From a virus, in the IMG/VR virus record IMGVR_UViG_3300043313_002603, positions 1 through 32,033 of that record: a stretch of 32,033 bases of DNA. One strand, 5' to 3'. This document shows positions 20,428 through 28,026 of this stretch, piece after piece. A model generated the notes under the pieces. It ran no database searches. It was not told the origin of the DNA and was given only the letters and a program-made list of their open reading frames with translations. A program made the translations under genes and the position numbers. Positions within the stretch are counted from its first letter, which is position 1. Every line of letters begins with the position of its first letter.

Positions 20428-20933
20428 CCCGTCGCCGGCCGGCCCGGACCGTGGACGTGCTCGTCGTCGAGCTCGACGCGGTGACGGCGCGGGCCGGTGA
20501 ACGGTGGAACCTGCACCGGGCCGCCATGGACGGCCGTTGGGTCATCACCCTCGGTCTCGACAACGGCCGGTCGTCCGGTCCGTTCGGTGGTCCGGCCGGT
20601 GGACGTTCCGGTGACGACGGCGCCCGGACGGTGTCCGACGATCGCATCACCGGTGTGCTGCGTGCCGCGCTCGCCTCGAGGAGGACCCGGGCGGTGCCAC
20701 GGCGCCCGGCCGAGGTTCAGGCGTTGAGCGTCCGCAAGGCCGGCAACCGGTGGGAGGTGGTCAACGGGGAGGGCCGGGTCGTCATGTGGGCCGACACCAA
20801 GAAGTCGACCGTCGCCGCCGTCGAGCGGTACCGGGCCGCGCAGGAGATGGCGTTGGCCGGCTGGCTCGCCGAGTGGGGGCCAGTCGTGGACGGCGACCCC
20901 GACGGTGTCGGCTGGCATTGGGGACCGTCGTGA
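20424..20933 (+). CDS. Hypothetical protein, 169 residues
   Basis: GTG 20424 overlaps the previous stop and the end overlaps the WhiB gene. Two parts are visible: a first half with VDVLVVELDAVTARAGERWNLHR and RWVITLGLD, then a flexible Gly/Arg-rich centre (FGGPAGGRSGDDGAR). The second half reads like a small beta domain (SVRKAGNRWEVVNGEGRVVMWADTKKST) followed by a helix (VAAVERYRAAQEMALAGWLAEWG). No family is recognised. The compact C-terminal domain is the part most likely to hit in a structure search. Confidence 0.6.
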   Translation: MTRRRPARTVDVLVVELDAVTARAGERWNLHRAAMDGRWVITLGLDNGRSSGPFGGPAGGRSGDDGARTVSDDRITGVLRAALASRRTRAVPRRPAEVQALSVRKAGNRWEVVNGEGRVVMWADTKKSTVAAVERYRAAQEMALAGWLAEWGPVVDGDPDGVGWHWGPS

Positions 20934-21337
20934 ACGACTGGCGTGACGACGCCTCCTGCCGGGGGAAGAACCCGGACCTGTGGCATTCGCCGGCCACGAT
21001 CGGCTATGCGAAGTCGGTGTGTCGGCGTTGCCCGGTCCGCGACGTGTGCCTGGCTGAGGCGGTCGCCGCGGTGGAGCCGTACGGGGTGTGGGGTGGCCTG
21101 ACGGCGCTGGAGCGGAACGTGCGCCGCTACTCGGTGACCGAACAGGAACGGCTCCGGGTGCTGGCGGAGGTCGGGCGGGGTGCGTCGTCGGTCCGTGACC
21201 TGATGGACCGGGTCGGGATCGACGATGTGACCGCCCGCCGCCACCTGGGCCGCCTCGAACGTGACGGGCTGGTCGTCGTGTCGCGCAGCAACGGCCGTCC
21301 GTTGCGGGTCGAGGTGTCGCAGCGGGTGGCGTCATGA
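20930..21337 (+). CDS. WhiB-type regulator fused to a winged-helix domain
   Basis: A 135-residue protein from GTG 20930. Residues 1-60 are a WhiB domain: cysteines at 10, 31, 34 and 40 would hold a 4Fe-4S cluster, and YGVWGG at 51-56 is the turn that contacts sigma factor region 4. Residues about 66-135 form a winged-helix-like domain (TEQERLRVLAEVGRGASSV, TARRHLGRLERDGLVVVSRSNGRPL). Standalone phage WhiB proteins usually lack this second domain. The fusion suggests a transcription factor that combines sigma contact with its own DNA binding. A phage sigma factor is encoded 1 kb downstream. Confidence 0.9.
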   Translation: MNDWRDDASCRGKNPDLWHSPATIGYAKSVCRRCPVRDVCLAEAVAAVEPYGVWGGLTALERNVRRYSVTEQERLRVLAEVGRGASSVRDLMDRVGIDDVTARRHLGRLERDGLVVVSRSNGRPLRVEVSQRVAS

Positions 21338-21402
21338 ACACCGGGCTCGAGCTCCGTCCTCGCCCGGTGCTGTCCGTTCAACGTTTGGAGGATCTGTTGT
21401 GA
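21334..21402 (+). CDS. Possible 22-residue coupling peptide
   Basis: ATG 21334 overlaps the WhiB stop, and the TGA at 21400-21402 overlaps the next GTG. The peptide reads NTGLELRPRPVLSVQRLEDLL. It may be a leader that carries ribosomes to the next gene, whose own site GGAGG (21387-21391) lies inside it. Confidence is low because of its size. Confidence 0.3.
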   Translation: MNTGLELRPRPVLSVQRLEDLL

Positions 21403-22064
21403 AGATGACCCTGCCTGCCCGCGGGTTCGCGACCGCCTGGTTGAACGTGTCGTTGGCGTCGGGTTCGGACGAGCAGCGACCGCAGATGTACCGGACGGTG
21501 CTCGTCGAGGTATTCGAGCGAGCGGTCCGGCTCGTCGCCGCCGACGGGGTGATGCTGCTCACCGCGACGGTGAAGGTCGACGACGGCGACCTCGACGTGC
21601 CCGATTCGGCGGTGGCCGACGAGCACTACATCGTGATCGACCACGACGGCCGGATGCGCAACCTGATGTCGTGGGTGTTGCGTGACGCGGTCGCGGCGGA
21701 CAAGAGCGGCCTGGAACCGACGCAGGTGGTCGTCGAGGTCCGTTCCGGGGAACGGCCGTCGATGCCGACCCTGTCACCGGACTTCGACCGGCAGGTGATG
21801 GTGGTCGGTTCGGACCGGGAGCAGCTTGACCTTGACCTGTACGGCGGCCGGTACCTGGAGTGGCAGCAGTTGTTCGCCGGGCGCAAGCTCGAACCGACCC
21901 CGAAGGTGGGGTTCTCGCCGGCGATGCTCGGCCGGTTCGGGAAACTCCGTGACCTGGCCCATCCGGTCGTGTTCCATCTGGCCGGCACCGATGGTTCCGC
22001 CCAGTTCGAGATCGGTTGCGAACCACCGATCCTCGGGCTGCTCATGCCGTGCCTGGTCCGGTGA
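21399..22064 (+). CDS. Sliding-clamp-like protein (DnaN type), putative
   Basis: A 221-residue protein. GTG 21399 lies seven bases after GGAGG and is preferred to ATG 21405. The alternation of strands and helices suits a clamp fold: YRTVLVEVFERAVRLVAADGVMLLTATV, then HYIVIDHDGRM, and a closing module SPAMLGRFGKLR to FEIGCEPPILGLLMPCLV. The end resembles the last domain of phage beta clamps, which typically finishes with an MP motif. A clamp would tether a DNA polymerase, probably that of the host, since none is seen here. It is shorter than bacterial DnaN (about 370), so two domains at most are present. Confidence 0.55.
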   Translation: MKMTLPARGFATAWLNVSLASGSDEQRPQMYRTVLVEVFERAVRLVAADGVMLLTATVKVDDGDLDVPDSAVADEHYIVIDHDGRMRNLMSWVLRDAVAADKSGLEPTQVVVEVRSGERPSMPTLSPDFDRQVMVVGSDREQLDLDLYGGRYLEWQQLFAGRKLEPTPKVGFSPAMLGRFGKLRDLAHPVVFHLAGTDGSAQFEIGCEPPILGLLMPCLVR

Positions 22065-22306
22065 TGACCCGGGAGAACGCGGCACAGAAGGCCCGCCGGT
22101 ACCTGTGTGAGGGTCGGGTGACGTTGCAGCGTGTCGACCAGGACCGGGTGATCGGCTCCTGTCGGGGCGATGGGACTGTGTACCGGGTCGTGTACTGGCG
22201 TGGGGCCTGGTCGTGTGACTGTCCGGCCCGCACCGACCAGTGCGCACACCTCCTCGCCGTCCGCCTGGTGGTTGTGGTCGACGTGACCGCCGAGGCCGTC
22301 GGGTGA
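22064..22306 (+). CDS. SWIM-type zinc finger protein
   Basis: An 80-residue protein starting at ATG 22064 (or GTG 22061), overlapping the clamp-like gene. Near residue 52 the segment WSCDCPARTDQCAHLLAVRLV fits the SWIM pattern CxC-x(n)-CxH, a small zinc module that binds DNA or proteins. The first half is strand-rich and basic (QKARRYLCEGRVTLQRVDQDRVIGSC). Standalone SWIM proteins occur in phages and can assist recombination complexes, as known for other SWIM proteins. The exact role here is unknown. Confidence 0.7.
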   Translation: MTRENAAQKARRYLCEGRVTLQRVDQDRVIGSCRGDGTVYRVVYWRGAWSCDCPARTDQCAHLLAVRLVVVVDVTAEAVG

Positions 22307-23100
22307 CCGCCCGGGAGCTGATCGAAGCCCACCTCGGTCTGGTGCGGATCGTGGTGTGTCAGGTGGCGCCCGGGTTCCCACCCCACGTGGACCGTGACGA
22401 GCTCGCCGCCGCCGGGAACCTCGGTCTGGTCGAGGCCGCGGCCCGGTTCGACCCGACCCGGGGGGTGCCGTTCGGTCGGTTCGCTTCGGTCCGGATCCGT
22501 GGCGCTGTGCTGGATGCGTGCCGGGCCGCTGATTGGGCGCCCCGGTCGGTACGTCAGGCGGACCGTCGGGTCGTCGACGTCGAGCGCAGGTTCATCGCCG
22601 ACCGACATCGTCGGCCGTCGGCGTCCGAGCTGGCCGAGGCGTTGGGGGTGACCGTGACCGTCCTGGCCGGGATCAGAGCGCGGTCGGACCGGGCGGTCGT
22701 CCTGCACCTCGAGGTGTCCGTCACCGACGAGGGGACGGCCACGGTGGCCGACCAGCTCGCCGACACCGCGCCCGGGCCCGGCAGCGTCCTCGAGGACGCT
22801 GAGCTCTCCGTCTACCTGGCCGACGCGGTCCGCCTGCTCCCGACCCTGCAGCGCACCGTCGCGGTCGGCTACTTCGTCCAGGGCCGGTCGTCACGGTCAC
22901 TGGCCAACCAGCTCGACGTCACAGAATCCCGGGTGTCCCAGTTGCGCAGCGAGGCGTGCCGGATGCTCCGTGACGGGATCACCGCCCAGTACCGCGACCG
23001 GCCCGCCACACCGCCGTCCGGTCGTGCCGAGCGCCGCCGTGACCGCTACGCCGCCGCCATCGCCGACACCCGACCGGTACAGGACCGGATCACCGTCTGA
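22303..23100 (+). CDS. FliA/WhiG-type RNA polymerase sigma factor
   Basis: A 265-residue sigma-70 family protein from GTG 22303. Region 2 is clear: DRDELAAAGNLGLVEAAARFDP, then FGRFASVRIRGAVLDACRAADWAPRSVRQADRR, the segment that melts and reads the -10. A region 3 helix follows (RRPSASELAEALGVTVTVL). Region 4 reads VAVGYFVQGRSSRSLANQLDVTESRVSQLRSEACRML, which reads the -35. The C-terminal 35 residues are basic and extra. It would direct host core polymerase to phage promoters, probably with the WhiB fusion upstream. FliA/WhiG -10 elements are GCCGATAA, a sequence present three times at 10.9-11.3 kb. Confidence 0.92.
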   Translation: MTARELIEAHLGLVRIVVCQVAPGFPPHVDRDELAAAGNLGLVEAAARFDPTRGVPFGRFASVRIRGAVLDACRAADWAPRSVRQADRRVVDVERRFIADRHRRPSASELAEALGVTVTVLAGIRARSDRAVVLHLEVSVTDEGTATVADQLADTAPGPGSVLEDAELSVYLADAVRLLPTLQRTVAVGYFVQGRSSRSLANQLDVTESRVSQLRSEACRMLRDGITAQYRDRPATPPSGRAERRRDRYAAAIADTRPVQDRITV

Positions 23101-23126
23101 CCACCGACACGAAAGGGGCTCCCCCC

Positions 23127-23408
23127 GTGCCCACCAAGAAAACCCATCCCGGTCTCGACGAGGTCGTCACCGACGCCGAGGTCGACCGGTTCATCACCGG
23201 TGACACCGAACCGACCTTCATCGAAGCCCCGGAGCGTCGCTGGCCGGTCACCGCGTTCGGTGCCGTCGTGGCCGCCACCGTCGGTGTCCTCGCCGGGTTC
23301 GCGGTCGCCCCGTTCCTGTCGGTCCTCCAGCTGTTCATCATCATCGGGCTCGGTGTCGGCACCGCGGCTGCGATCCTCACGGTCGAGCTCGGCGACGACG
23401 GTGGGTGA
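23127..23408 (+). CDS. Small two-helix membrane protein
   Basis: A 93-residue protein. GTG 23127 follows AAAGGGG. The first 40 residues are soluble and charged (KKTHPGLDEVVTDAEVDRFITGD). Two membrane helices follow (FGAVVAATVGVLAGFAVAPFL and LFIIIGLGVGTAAAILTV), then an acidic end. The next gene overlaps it and also encodes a membrane protein, so the two may form a complex. Superinfection exclusion is one possibility for early phage membrane proteins, but nothing shows this. Confidence 0.65.
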   Translation: MPTKKTHPGLDEVVTDAEVDRFITGDTEPTFIEAPERRWPVTAFGAVVAATVGVLAGFAVAPFLSVLQLFIIIGLGVGTAAAILTVELGDDGG

Positions 23409-23703
23409 CGTCGTGCTGATCGGGGCCGCGGTGGTGCTGTTCTCGTTCGGTCTGCTGCTGGTCCTGTCCGACGCCGCCCGGGGGGACCCACCCGCCCACG
23501 TCGACCTCGCCGCGGTCGGTGTCGGCGTCGCGGTGGCCGCGGTGCTGGCCGGCTGGCCGGTCGTCGCGTTCACAGCCGGGATGTTCGCCGGGTGGCACCT
23601 CGGCGCCCACCGGATGGCCCGCCGGGTCGCCACCGCGACCAGCGCAGCTCGGATTTACGACCAGGACGAAACCGACGACACCCGACCCCTCGAGGAGAGC
23701 TGA
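23401..23703 (+). CDS. Small membrane protein, partner of the preceding gene
   Basis: A 100-residue protein from GTG 23401, overlapping the previous gene by eight bases. Two to three hydrophobic segments are visible (VVLIGAAVVLFSFGLLLVL, VGVGVAVAAVLAGWPVVAF, TAGMFAGWHLG). A basic and then acidic cytoplasmic tail follows (RMARRVATATSAAR, DQDETDDTRPLEES). It is not an obvious holin, because the lysis cassette is elsewhere. Function unknown. Confidence 0.6.
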   Translation: MGDVVLIGAAVVLFSFGLLLVLSDAARGDPPAHVDLAAVGVGVAVAAVLAGWPVVAFTAGMFAGWHLGAHRMARRVATATSAARIYDQDETDDTRPLEES

Positions 23704-24270
23704 ATGGCCGTGACCCAACGTCTCCGCTTCGAGATCTTCCGCCGTGACGGGCACCGGTGCCGGTACTGCGGCGCCACGCCGGCCGAGCACGAGCTCGAGG
23801 TCGACCACGTCGTCCCCACCGCTCTCGGGGGCTCCGACGATCCCAGCAACCTTGTCACGTCCTGCTCGGGCTGCAACCGGGGCAAGACGAGCAGCGCCCC
23901 CGATGCCGTGCACGTCACCGACGTCAACGCCAAGGCCGCCCGGTGGGCCGAGGCCATGGAGGCCGCGGCCACGATCAGTCGGCAACGGGCAGCCGAGATG
24001 GACAAGGTGGTCGCTGCGTTCGACGAGGAGTGGGCCCGGTACACCTACGTGGGCACCGATGACCCGATCCAACGTCAGGACGACTGGGCGAGGTCGATCG
24101 AGACGTTCCTCAACGCCGGCCTGAACCTTGACGACCTCATCCGGTTCGTCGTCAAGGCGATGCCAAGCCCGTGGACGTGGAAGTACTTCTGCAAGCTGTG
24201 CTGGACCGAGATCCGGCTCCGGCAGTCGATGGCCGCGGAGGCGCTCGCGGCAGAGACCGAGGAGACCTGA
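23704..24270 (+). CDS. HNH endonuclease with long helical C-terminus
   Basis: A 188-residue protein. ATG 23704 follows the previous stop directly, with GAGGAGAG upstream. The N-terminal 60 residues are an HNH domain: CRYCGATPAEHELEVDHVVPTALGGSDDP, with the catalytic DH pair, then NLVTSCSGCNRGK, where four cysteines bind structural zinc. The long C-terminal part is helical (AARWAEAMEAAATISRQRAAEM). Proteins with this layout are frequent beside phage replication initiators. It may nick DNA for replication or be a homing-type element; the sequence does not settle this. Confidence 0.85.
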   Translation: MAVTQRLRFEIFRRDGHRCRYCGATPAEHELEVDHVVPTALGGSDDPSNLVTSCSGCNRGKTSSAPDAVHVTDVNAKAARWAEAMEAAATISRQRAAEMDKVVAAFDEEWARYTYVGTDDPIQRQDDWARSIETFLNAGLNLDDLIRFVVKAMPSPWTWKYFCKLCWTEIRLRQSMAAEALAAETEET

Positions 24271-24650
24271 TGCCATGGGTCCGCCTCGATGACGGCATGT
24301 ACACCCACCGGAAGCTGGTCGACGTTTCCGTGCAGGCCCGGTGGCTGCTCGTCGCGTCGGTCTGCTACGCCAACCAGAACGCCACCGACGGAAAGCTGTC
24401 GCAGCACGCCGCCGAGACGGTCGGGATGATGCGAGACCCCGACGCTGCGATCGAGGAGCTCCTGGCCGTCGTGCTGTGGGAGCGCGACGGCGCCGGCTAC
24501 CGGATCCACGACTACCACCAGTACCAGCCGACCCGGGAGAAGATCCTGGCCGACCGCGCCGCGAATGCTTCCCGCCAGGCCCGACACCGAGCCCGCAACG
24601 GCAGTAACGGTGTGACAGACGCCGTGACAGACGGCGTGACAGGACTGTGA
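24270..24650 (+). CDS. Replication-initiator-like DNA-binding protein
   Basis: A 126-residue protein, ATG overlapping the HNH stop. The opening MPWVRLDDGMYTHRKLVDVS and the later YRIHDYHQYQPTREKILADRAA are the marks of a common phage replication protein, usually with a winged-helix first domain, related in layout to DnaD/DnaT-type initiators. Here the C-terminal part is short, ending at GVTDAVTDGVTGL, and the repeated codons there are the iterons of the candidate origin. The gene thus seems to contain its own binding sites, as many phage initiators do. Confidence 0.75.
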   Translation: MPWVRLDDGMYTHRKLVDVSVQARWLLVASVCYANQNATDGKLSQHAAETVGMMRDPDAAIEELLAVVLWERDGAGYRIHDYHQYQPTREKILADRAANASRQARHRARNGSNGVTDAVTDGVTGL

Positions 24651-24670
24651 CCAACGGCGTGAGTCACACC
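24612..24670 (+). other. Candidate replication origin: five ~12-bp iterons
   Basis: GTGA-starting repeats begin at 24612, 24624, 24636, 24647 and 24659, with spacings of 12, 12, 11 and 12. The first two read GTGACAGACGCC and GTGACAGACGGC; the others are degenerate. They span the 3' end of the initiator-like gene. A DnaA box lies about 90 bases downstream. Confidence 0.6.
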
Positions 24671-24697
24671 GTCCAAAACGGCGAAGTAACGGACCCC

Positions 24698-24726
24698 CCG
24701 GGCCCGGGTACCGGGCCCGGTTGTTT
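24698..24726 (+). terminator. Rho-independent-like terminator
   Basis: CCGGGCCCGG (24698-24707) and CCGGGCCCGG (24711-24720) can pair around GTA and are followed by TTGTTT, giving a stem and U-rich tail. Each arm is itself palindromic. It would end the early operon before the gene at 24790, or act as a structured part of the origin. Confidence 0.75.
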
Positions 24727-24756
24727 AACCCCTGGTTTTCCGCGTGACCAAAGACG

Positions 24757-24765
24757 TTATCCACA
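24757..24765 (+). promoter_or_regulatory. DnaA box TTATCCACA
   Basis: An exact match to the consensus DnaA binding site. It follows a locally AT-richer stretch (24721-24745) and the iterons, supporting origin function. AT-rich nonamers are rare in DNA of this composition. Confidence 0.65.
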
Positions 24766-24789
24766 GGCATCCTGGAACCGAGTCGCCAC

Positions 24790-25263
24790 GTGAACGCCAC
24801 CGACCTCACCTTCGACGGGCTCGTCGACGACGCCATCGAGATCCTCCTCGACCGTGCCCTCACCGCGATCGCCACCCCGTCGAACGTCGGCGCCTGGAAG
24901 CACCGGACCCGACGGGCGTTGCACGCCACGTATGACGCTCAGGCGCACCAGCTGCTCACCGCGGACCTCGAACACTCCGGGACCGTCACCGTCACCGCGA
25001 AGACGTTGGCGAACCTCCTGGACCCCGAACCGGCGCCGGCCGTGGTGCCGGAGCGCCTCGAGCCGAACGTGTACGAGCGTGCCGAGACCCGTCGCCGTGA
25101 ACGCAACGTCGACGCACCGACCGACTGGCTCCCCGAGGAGATCCAGGACCGGTGCGTCGCCGAAGCCCGGGCTGCGCTCGCCGCGGCGAAGGCCACGCAC
25201 GTCGACACCGAGCTCGACGACAACGCCGGCGACGAGAACCCCGCGGACGGGGGGACGGCGTGA
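24790..25263 (+). CDS. Hypothetical protein, 157 residues
   Basis: GTG 24790 lies 25 bases after the DnaA box and has no clear ribosome-binding site. The protein is mainly helical and alternates charged and Ala-rich segments (TFDGLVDDAIEILLDRALTAIA, KHRTRRALHATYDAQAHQLL). It contains TVTAKTLANLLDPEP and ends with an acidic tail. No domain is recognised. Its place beside the origin suggests a replication accessory role, for example helicase loading, but this is context only. The next gene overlaps its stop. Confidence 0.6.
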   Translation: MNATDLTFDGLVDDAIEILLDRALTAIATPSNVGAWKHRTRRALHATYDAQAHQLLTADLEHSGTVTVTAKTLANLLDPEPAPAVVPERLEPNVYERAETRRRERNVDAPTDWLPEEIQDRCVAEARAALAAAKATHVDTELDDNAGDENPADGGTA

Positions 25264-25916
25264 AGGCGTTGGCTGCGCACACCCGGCGTCGGCTCCTCGA
25301 CGAGGCGATCGCCGACCTGCTCCGGGCCCGGGCGTTGCACGACCAGGCGCTCACCCTGATCGCCGACAGCCTGGCCGGTCACCCGAAGGCTGCCCGGTAC
25401 GACGGTCACGTCGAGGCGGCACCTCGGCTGTGGTGCTTCACCCACGAACGCGACCACCGGCGCTGCGAACACGACGGCCTGTCCTGTGGCGGGACACCGG
25501 TGACGGTCACCGATCCGACGGGTGACGCGGCCACGACACCGGACGTCGCCGCGGCGGCGTTGCGTACCGTCGACGTCGCGGTGGCCGGCGCGGCGATGAT
25601 GGCGAGGCTGTTGGTGGTCGAGGTGACGGCGTGGTCGCCGTACACGACGGGGACGGACCGACCGGACCCGGCCGCGGCGACCGTCCCGGAGGGGTGGTGT
25701 GCGAACTGTTGGCGTGACGACCACCGCCACGAACCGGTCGGGGTCCGCCCGGGGGGGACGGTCCCGTACTACGCCGGGCTGTGCGAGTGGTGTGGCCGGT
25801 TCCGGGCGGTCCACAAGTACCTGCCACCGGTCGAGCTGGTCCGGATCCATCACAGTTCGAGCCCCCGGGTCTACGACCGTGACATCGCCCGCTACCGGCC
25901 GGCCGGACGCCGCTGA
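25260..25916 (+). CDS. Zinc-finger-like hypothetical protein, 218 residues
   Basis: GTG 25260 overlaps the previous stop. Two Cys/His clusters are visible: WCFTHERDHRRCEHDGLSCGG near residue 59, and WCANCWRDDHRHEPV to AGLCEWCGRF near residues 146-180. The second is a zinc-ribbon layout seen in many small actinophage proteins. The centre is Ala/Val-rich and helical. A role in nucleic-acid binding is likely, but no specific function is known. It is the last gene before the terminator cluster that separates early and late regions. Confidence 0.65.
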   Translation: MKALAAHTRRRLLDEAIADLLRARALHDQALTLIADSLAGHPKAARYDGHVEAAPRLWCFTHERDHRRCEHDGLSCGGTPVTVTDPTGDAATTPDVAAAALRTVDVAVAGAAMMARLLVVEVTAWSPYTTGTDRPDPAAATVPEGWCANCWRDDHRHEPVGVRPGGTVPYYAGLCEWCGRFRAVHKYLPPVELVRIHHSSSPRVYDRDIARYRPAGRR

Positions 25917-25984
25917 ACCGGTCCCCCCACCCGATGTGTTGCTTCATGTACCCTCAGCAGTTGAATTGGCCGTTGTGTGGCCTA

Positions 25985-26054
25985 GGTCGGAATCCGACCG
26001 GTTCACGGCCCTTTCCGGGTGCCGACCGGGGCACCGGAAAGGGTCCGTGGACCC
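25985..26054. terminator. Cluster of three inverted repeats between early and late regions
   Basis: GGTCGG/CCGACC (25985-25999), then a long stem of CCCTTTCCGGGTGCC (26009-26023) with GGCACCGGAAAGGG (26030-26043) and one bulged G, then GGGTCC/GGACCC (26041-26054). The middle one is a strong terminator. The last two share bases and cannot form together, which would allow attenuation. The rest of 25917-26110 holds no gene; no clear late promoter is seen. Confidence 0.7.
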
Positions 26055-26110
26055 GGGGCCGGGCGTGACGGACCCCCCGACCAGCCGTCGCTGTGGGAAG
26101 GAGCTGGACC

Positions 26111-26443
26111 GTGCCTGAGCTGACCAGCTACCTGCCGTTCGACGTCGAGTTCTCCCGGGACGAAACCCCGGCGTTCCGGCTCAACCTCACCAACGTCACC
26201 GACGCCGAGGTGGCCGGCTGGGTGATCACCGCACCCGTCCGACGTGGCCGGCTCACCGAACCGTTCGCCCACTGGGACGTCACCGTCGACGGGACCGAGG
26301 TCACCCTCCGGCTCGACACCGACGTCACCGCGACCCTCCCAGACCACACCAGCTACCAGGTCCGGTTCGAGCTCGACCCCGACCACGTGTGCATCCCGGT
26401 CGGCGGCCAGCTCCTCCTACGTGACAGCGACGTGTGCCGATGA
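26111..26443 (+). CDS. Small beta-rich structural protein preceding the tail fibre
   Basis: A 110-residue protein. GTG 26111 lies seven bases after GGAAGGAG, so the longer start at 26093 is rejected. The sequence is a series of beta-strands (PFDVEFSRDETPAFRLNLTN, TVDGTEVTLRLDTDVTATL, SYQVRFELDPDH, GGQLLLRDSDVC), as in BppU-N-terminal-like or Ig-like proteins that sit before phage fibre genes. It probably attaches or caps the fibre encoded next, whose ATG overlaps its stop. It opens the late operon here. Confidence 0.65.
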   Translation: MPELTSYLPFDVEFSRDETPAFRLNLTNVTDAEVAGWVITAPVRRGRLTEPFAHWDVTVDGTEVTLRLDTDVTATLPDHTSYQVRFELDPDHVCIPVGGQLLLRDSDVCR

Positions 26444-28026
26444 GCGACCCGGTCACGTTCGAGCTGGTCGTCACGTCCCCCGAGATCACCTTCGACGGGC
26501 CCGTCGCCGTCGGGAACCCCGGGCCCCGAGGACCGGTCGGGACGACCCTGCACGCCGAGCTCACCGACCGGGACATCTCCGGGCACCCGGCCACGGTCAT
26601 CGCCACCACCGGGCCGGCCGGATGGGTCACCACCCAGGAAGCCATCGACGGTCTCCACGCTCTGGCCGTCGCCCTGGCCGACGCCGACACGGACCTGGCA
26701 GGTGCCCTGGAGGCGCTTGGCACCGCCCTCGAAGCGGCCGACACCGCCGAAGCCCAGGCCCGGGCCGCCGCCGACACCGCCGAGATCACCGCCCGCAACT
26801 CGGCCATCTCGGCAGCCATCGCCGCGCTGGTCAACGGTGCCCCCGGGATCCTCGACACCCTCGGCGAGATCGCCGCCGCGCTCGCCGACGACGACGACGC
26901 CATCGCCGCTCTCACCACCGCGGTCAACGCCCGAGCCACCACGGTCGCCCTCACCGCCGAGAAGAACCGGGCGCTCGCCGCCGAAGGTGCCCTCGACGAC
27001 GCCATCGGCGACGAGGAGACCGCCCGGGTCGCCGCGATCTCGGCCGCTGTCACCAACCTCGTCGGTACCGCCCCGGCCTCGTTCGACACGCTCGGCGAGA
27101 TCACCTCCCTCATCTTCGGCATCAACGAAGACCTGTCCACGCGAATCAACAGCGAGGCATCCACCCGGCACATCGCCGACCTGAACCTGAACACGACGCT
27201 CAACAGCGAAGCCCAGGCCCGGGCCGCCGCCGACACAACGCTCACCACGACCACTGGGGCGCTCCGGACCGACCTGACCGCCGAGACCAGCCGTGCCACC
27301 ACCGTCGAGGCGACCAAGGCGACAACCACCGCGCTCACCACCGAAACCAACCGGGCGACCGCGGCCGAAACGGCACTCGACACACGGGTCACGACCGTCA
27401 AGGCCGACCTCACCCAGGAAGGCGTCTACCGGTACGACGAAGACGTCCGGATCAACGCCGCGCTCGGTCTCGTCTCCAACCGGGTCGACCAGCTCGACGT
27501 CGGTGAGATGGTGCCACCATCCCGGGTGCTCGCATTCTCCGGGTCCCTCGCTCAGCCGCTCAGCACCGGCCGGCTCATGCTGCATTTCTTCACCGCTGAG
27601 AAGACCGAGACGGTCACCGCCATCGAGACCTACACCGGTGGGACCGCAGCCGTTGCGACACCGACACTCATCCGACTCGGCATCTACCAGATCGACGGCG
27701 CCGGAAACGGCACGCTCATCGCCTCGACACCGAACGACCTGACGCTCTACACGACGACCTTCACCACCTACCTGCGCACCTTGACACCGTCGTTCGCCAA
27801 GGTTCGAGGGCAACGCTACGCGGTCGCCCTCCTGTGCGTGAGCGCCGTCGGCGTCCCCGGCATCTACTCCGCGACCGGGGGTGGCGCAGCGCCCTCGGAC
27901 ACCATGCTCGGTAGGTCACCTCGGATCGGCGGGATGCTGGCGGGACAAACCGATCTCCCGGGTTCCTTCACCAGCGCCAGCATCGCCGGGTACCGGGTTC
28001 TAGCGGTCGCACGGCTGGTGCCGTAA
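26440..28026 (+). CDS. Tail fibre protein with coiled-coil stalk
   Basis: A 528-residue protein from ATG 26440, overlapping the previous stop. Residues about 1-60 form a beta domain with a short GNPGPRGPVG collagen-like turn. Residues about 70-340 are a long coiled-coil stalk. It contains the recurring phage fibre motif NGAPGILDTLGEIAAALADD and a second version GTAPASFDTLGEITSLI, plus runs of ETSRATTVEATKATT. Residues about 360-528 are a beta-rich head (GRLMLHFFTAEKTETVTAIETY, GQRYAVALLCVSAVG), the likely receptor-binding tip. It is separated from the main tail module on the linear map. The end overlaps the next gene (TAATG). Confidence 0.85.
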   Translation: MSDPVTFELVVTSPEITFDGPVAVGNPGPRGPVGTTLHAELTDRDISGHPATVIATTGPAGWVTTQEAIDGLHALAVALADADTDLAGALEALGTALEAADTAEAQARAAADTAEITARNSAISAAIAALVNGAPGILDTLGEIAAALADDDDAIAALTTAVNARATTVALTAEKNRALAAEGALDDAIGDEETARVAAISAAVTNLVGTAPASFDTLGEITSLIFGINEDLSTRINSEASTRHIADLNLNTTLNSEAQARAAADTTLTTTTGALRTDLTAETSRATTVEATKATTTALTTETNRATAAETALDTRVTTVKADLTQEGVYRYDEDVRINAALGLVSNRVDQLDVGEMVPPSRVLAFSGSLAQPLSTGRLMLHFFTAEKTETVTAIETYTGGTAAVATPTLIRLGIYQIDGAGNGTLIASTPNDLTLYTTTFTTYLRTLTPSFAKVRGQRYAVALLCVSAVGVPGIYSATGGGAAPSDTMLGRSPRIGGMLAGQTDLPGSFTSASIAGYRVLAVARLVP

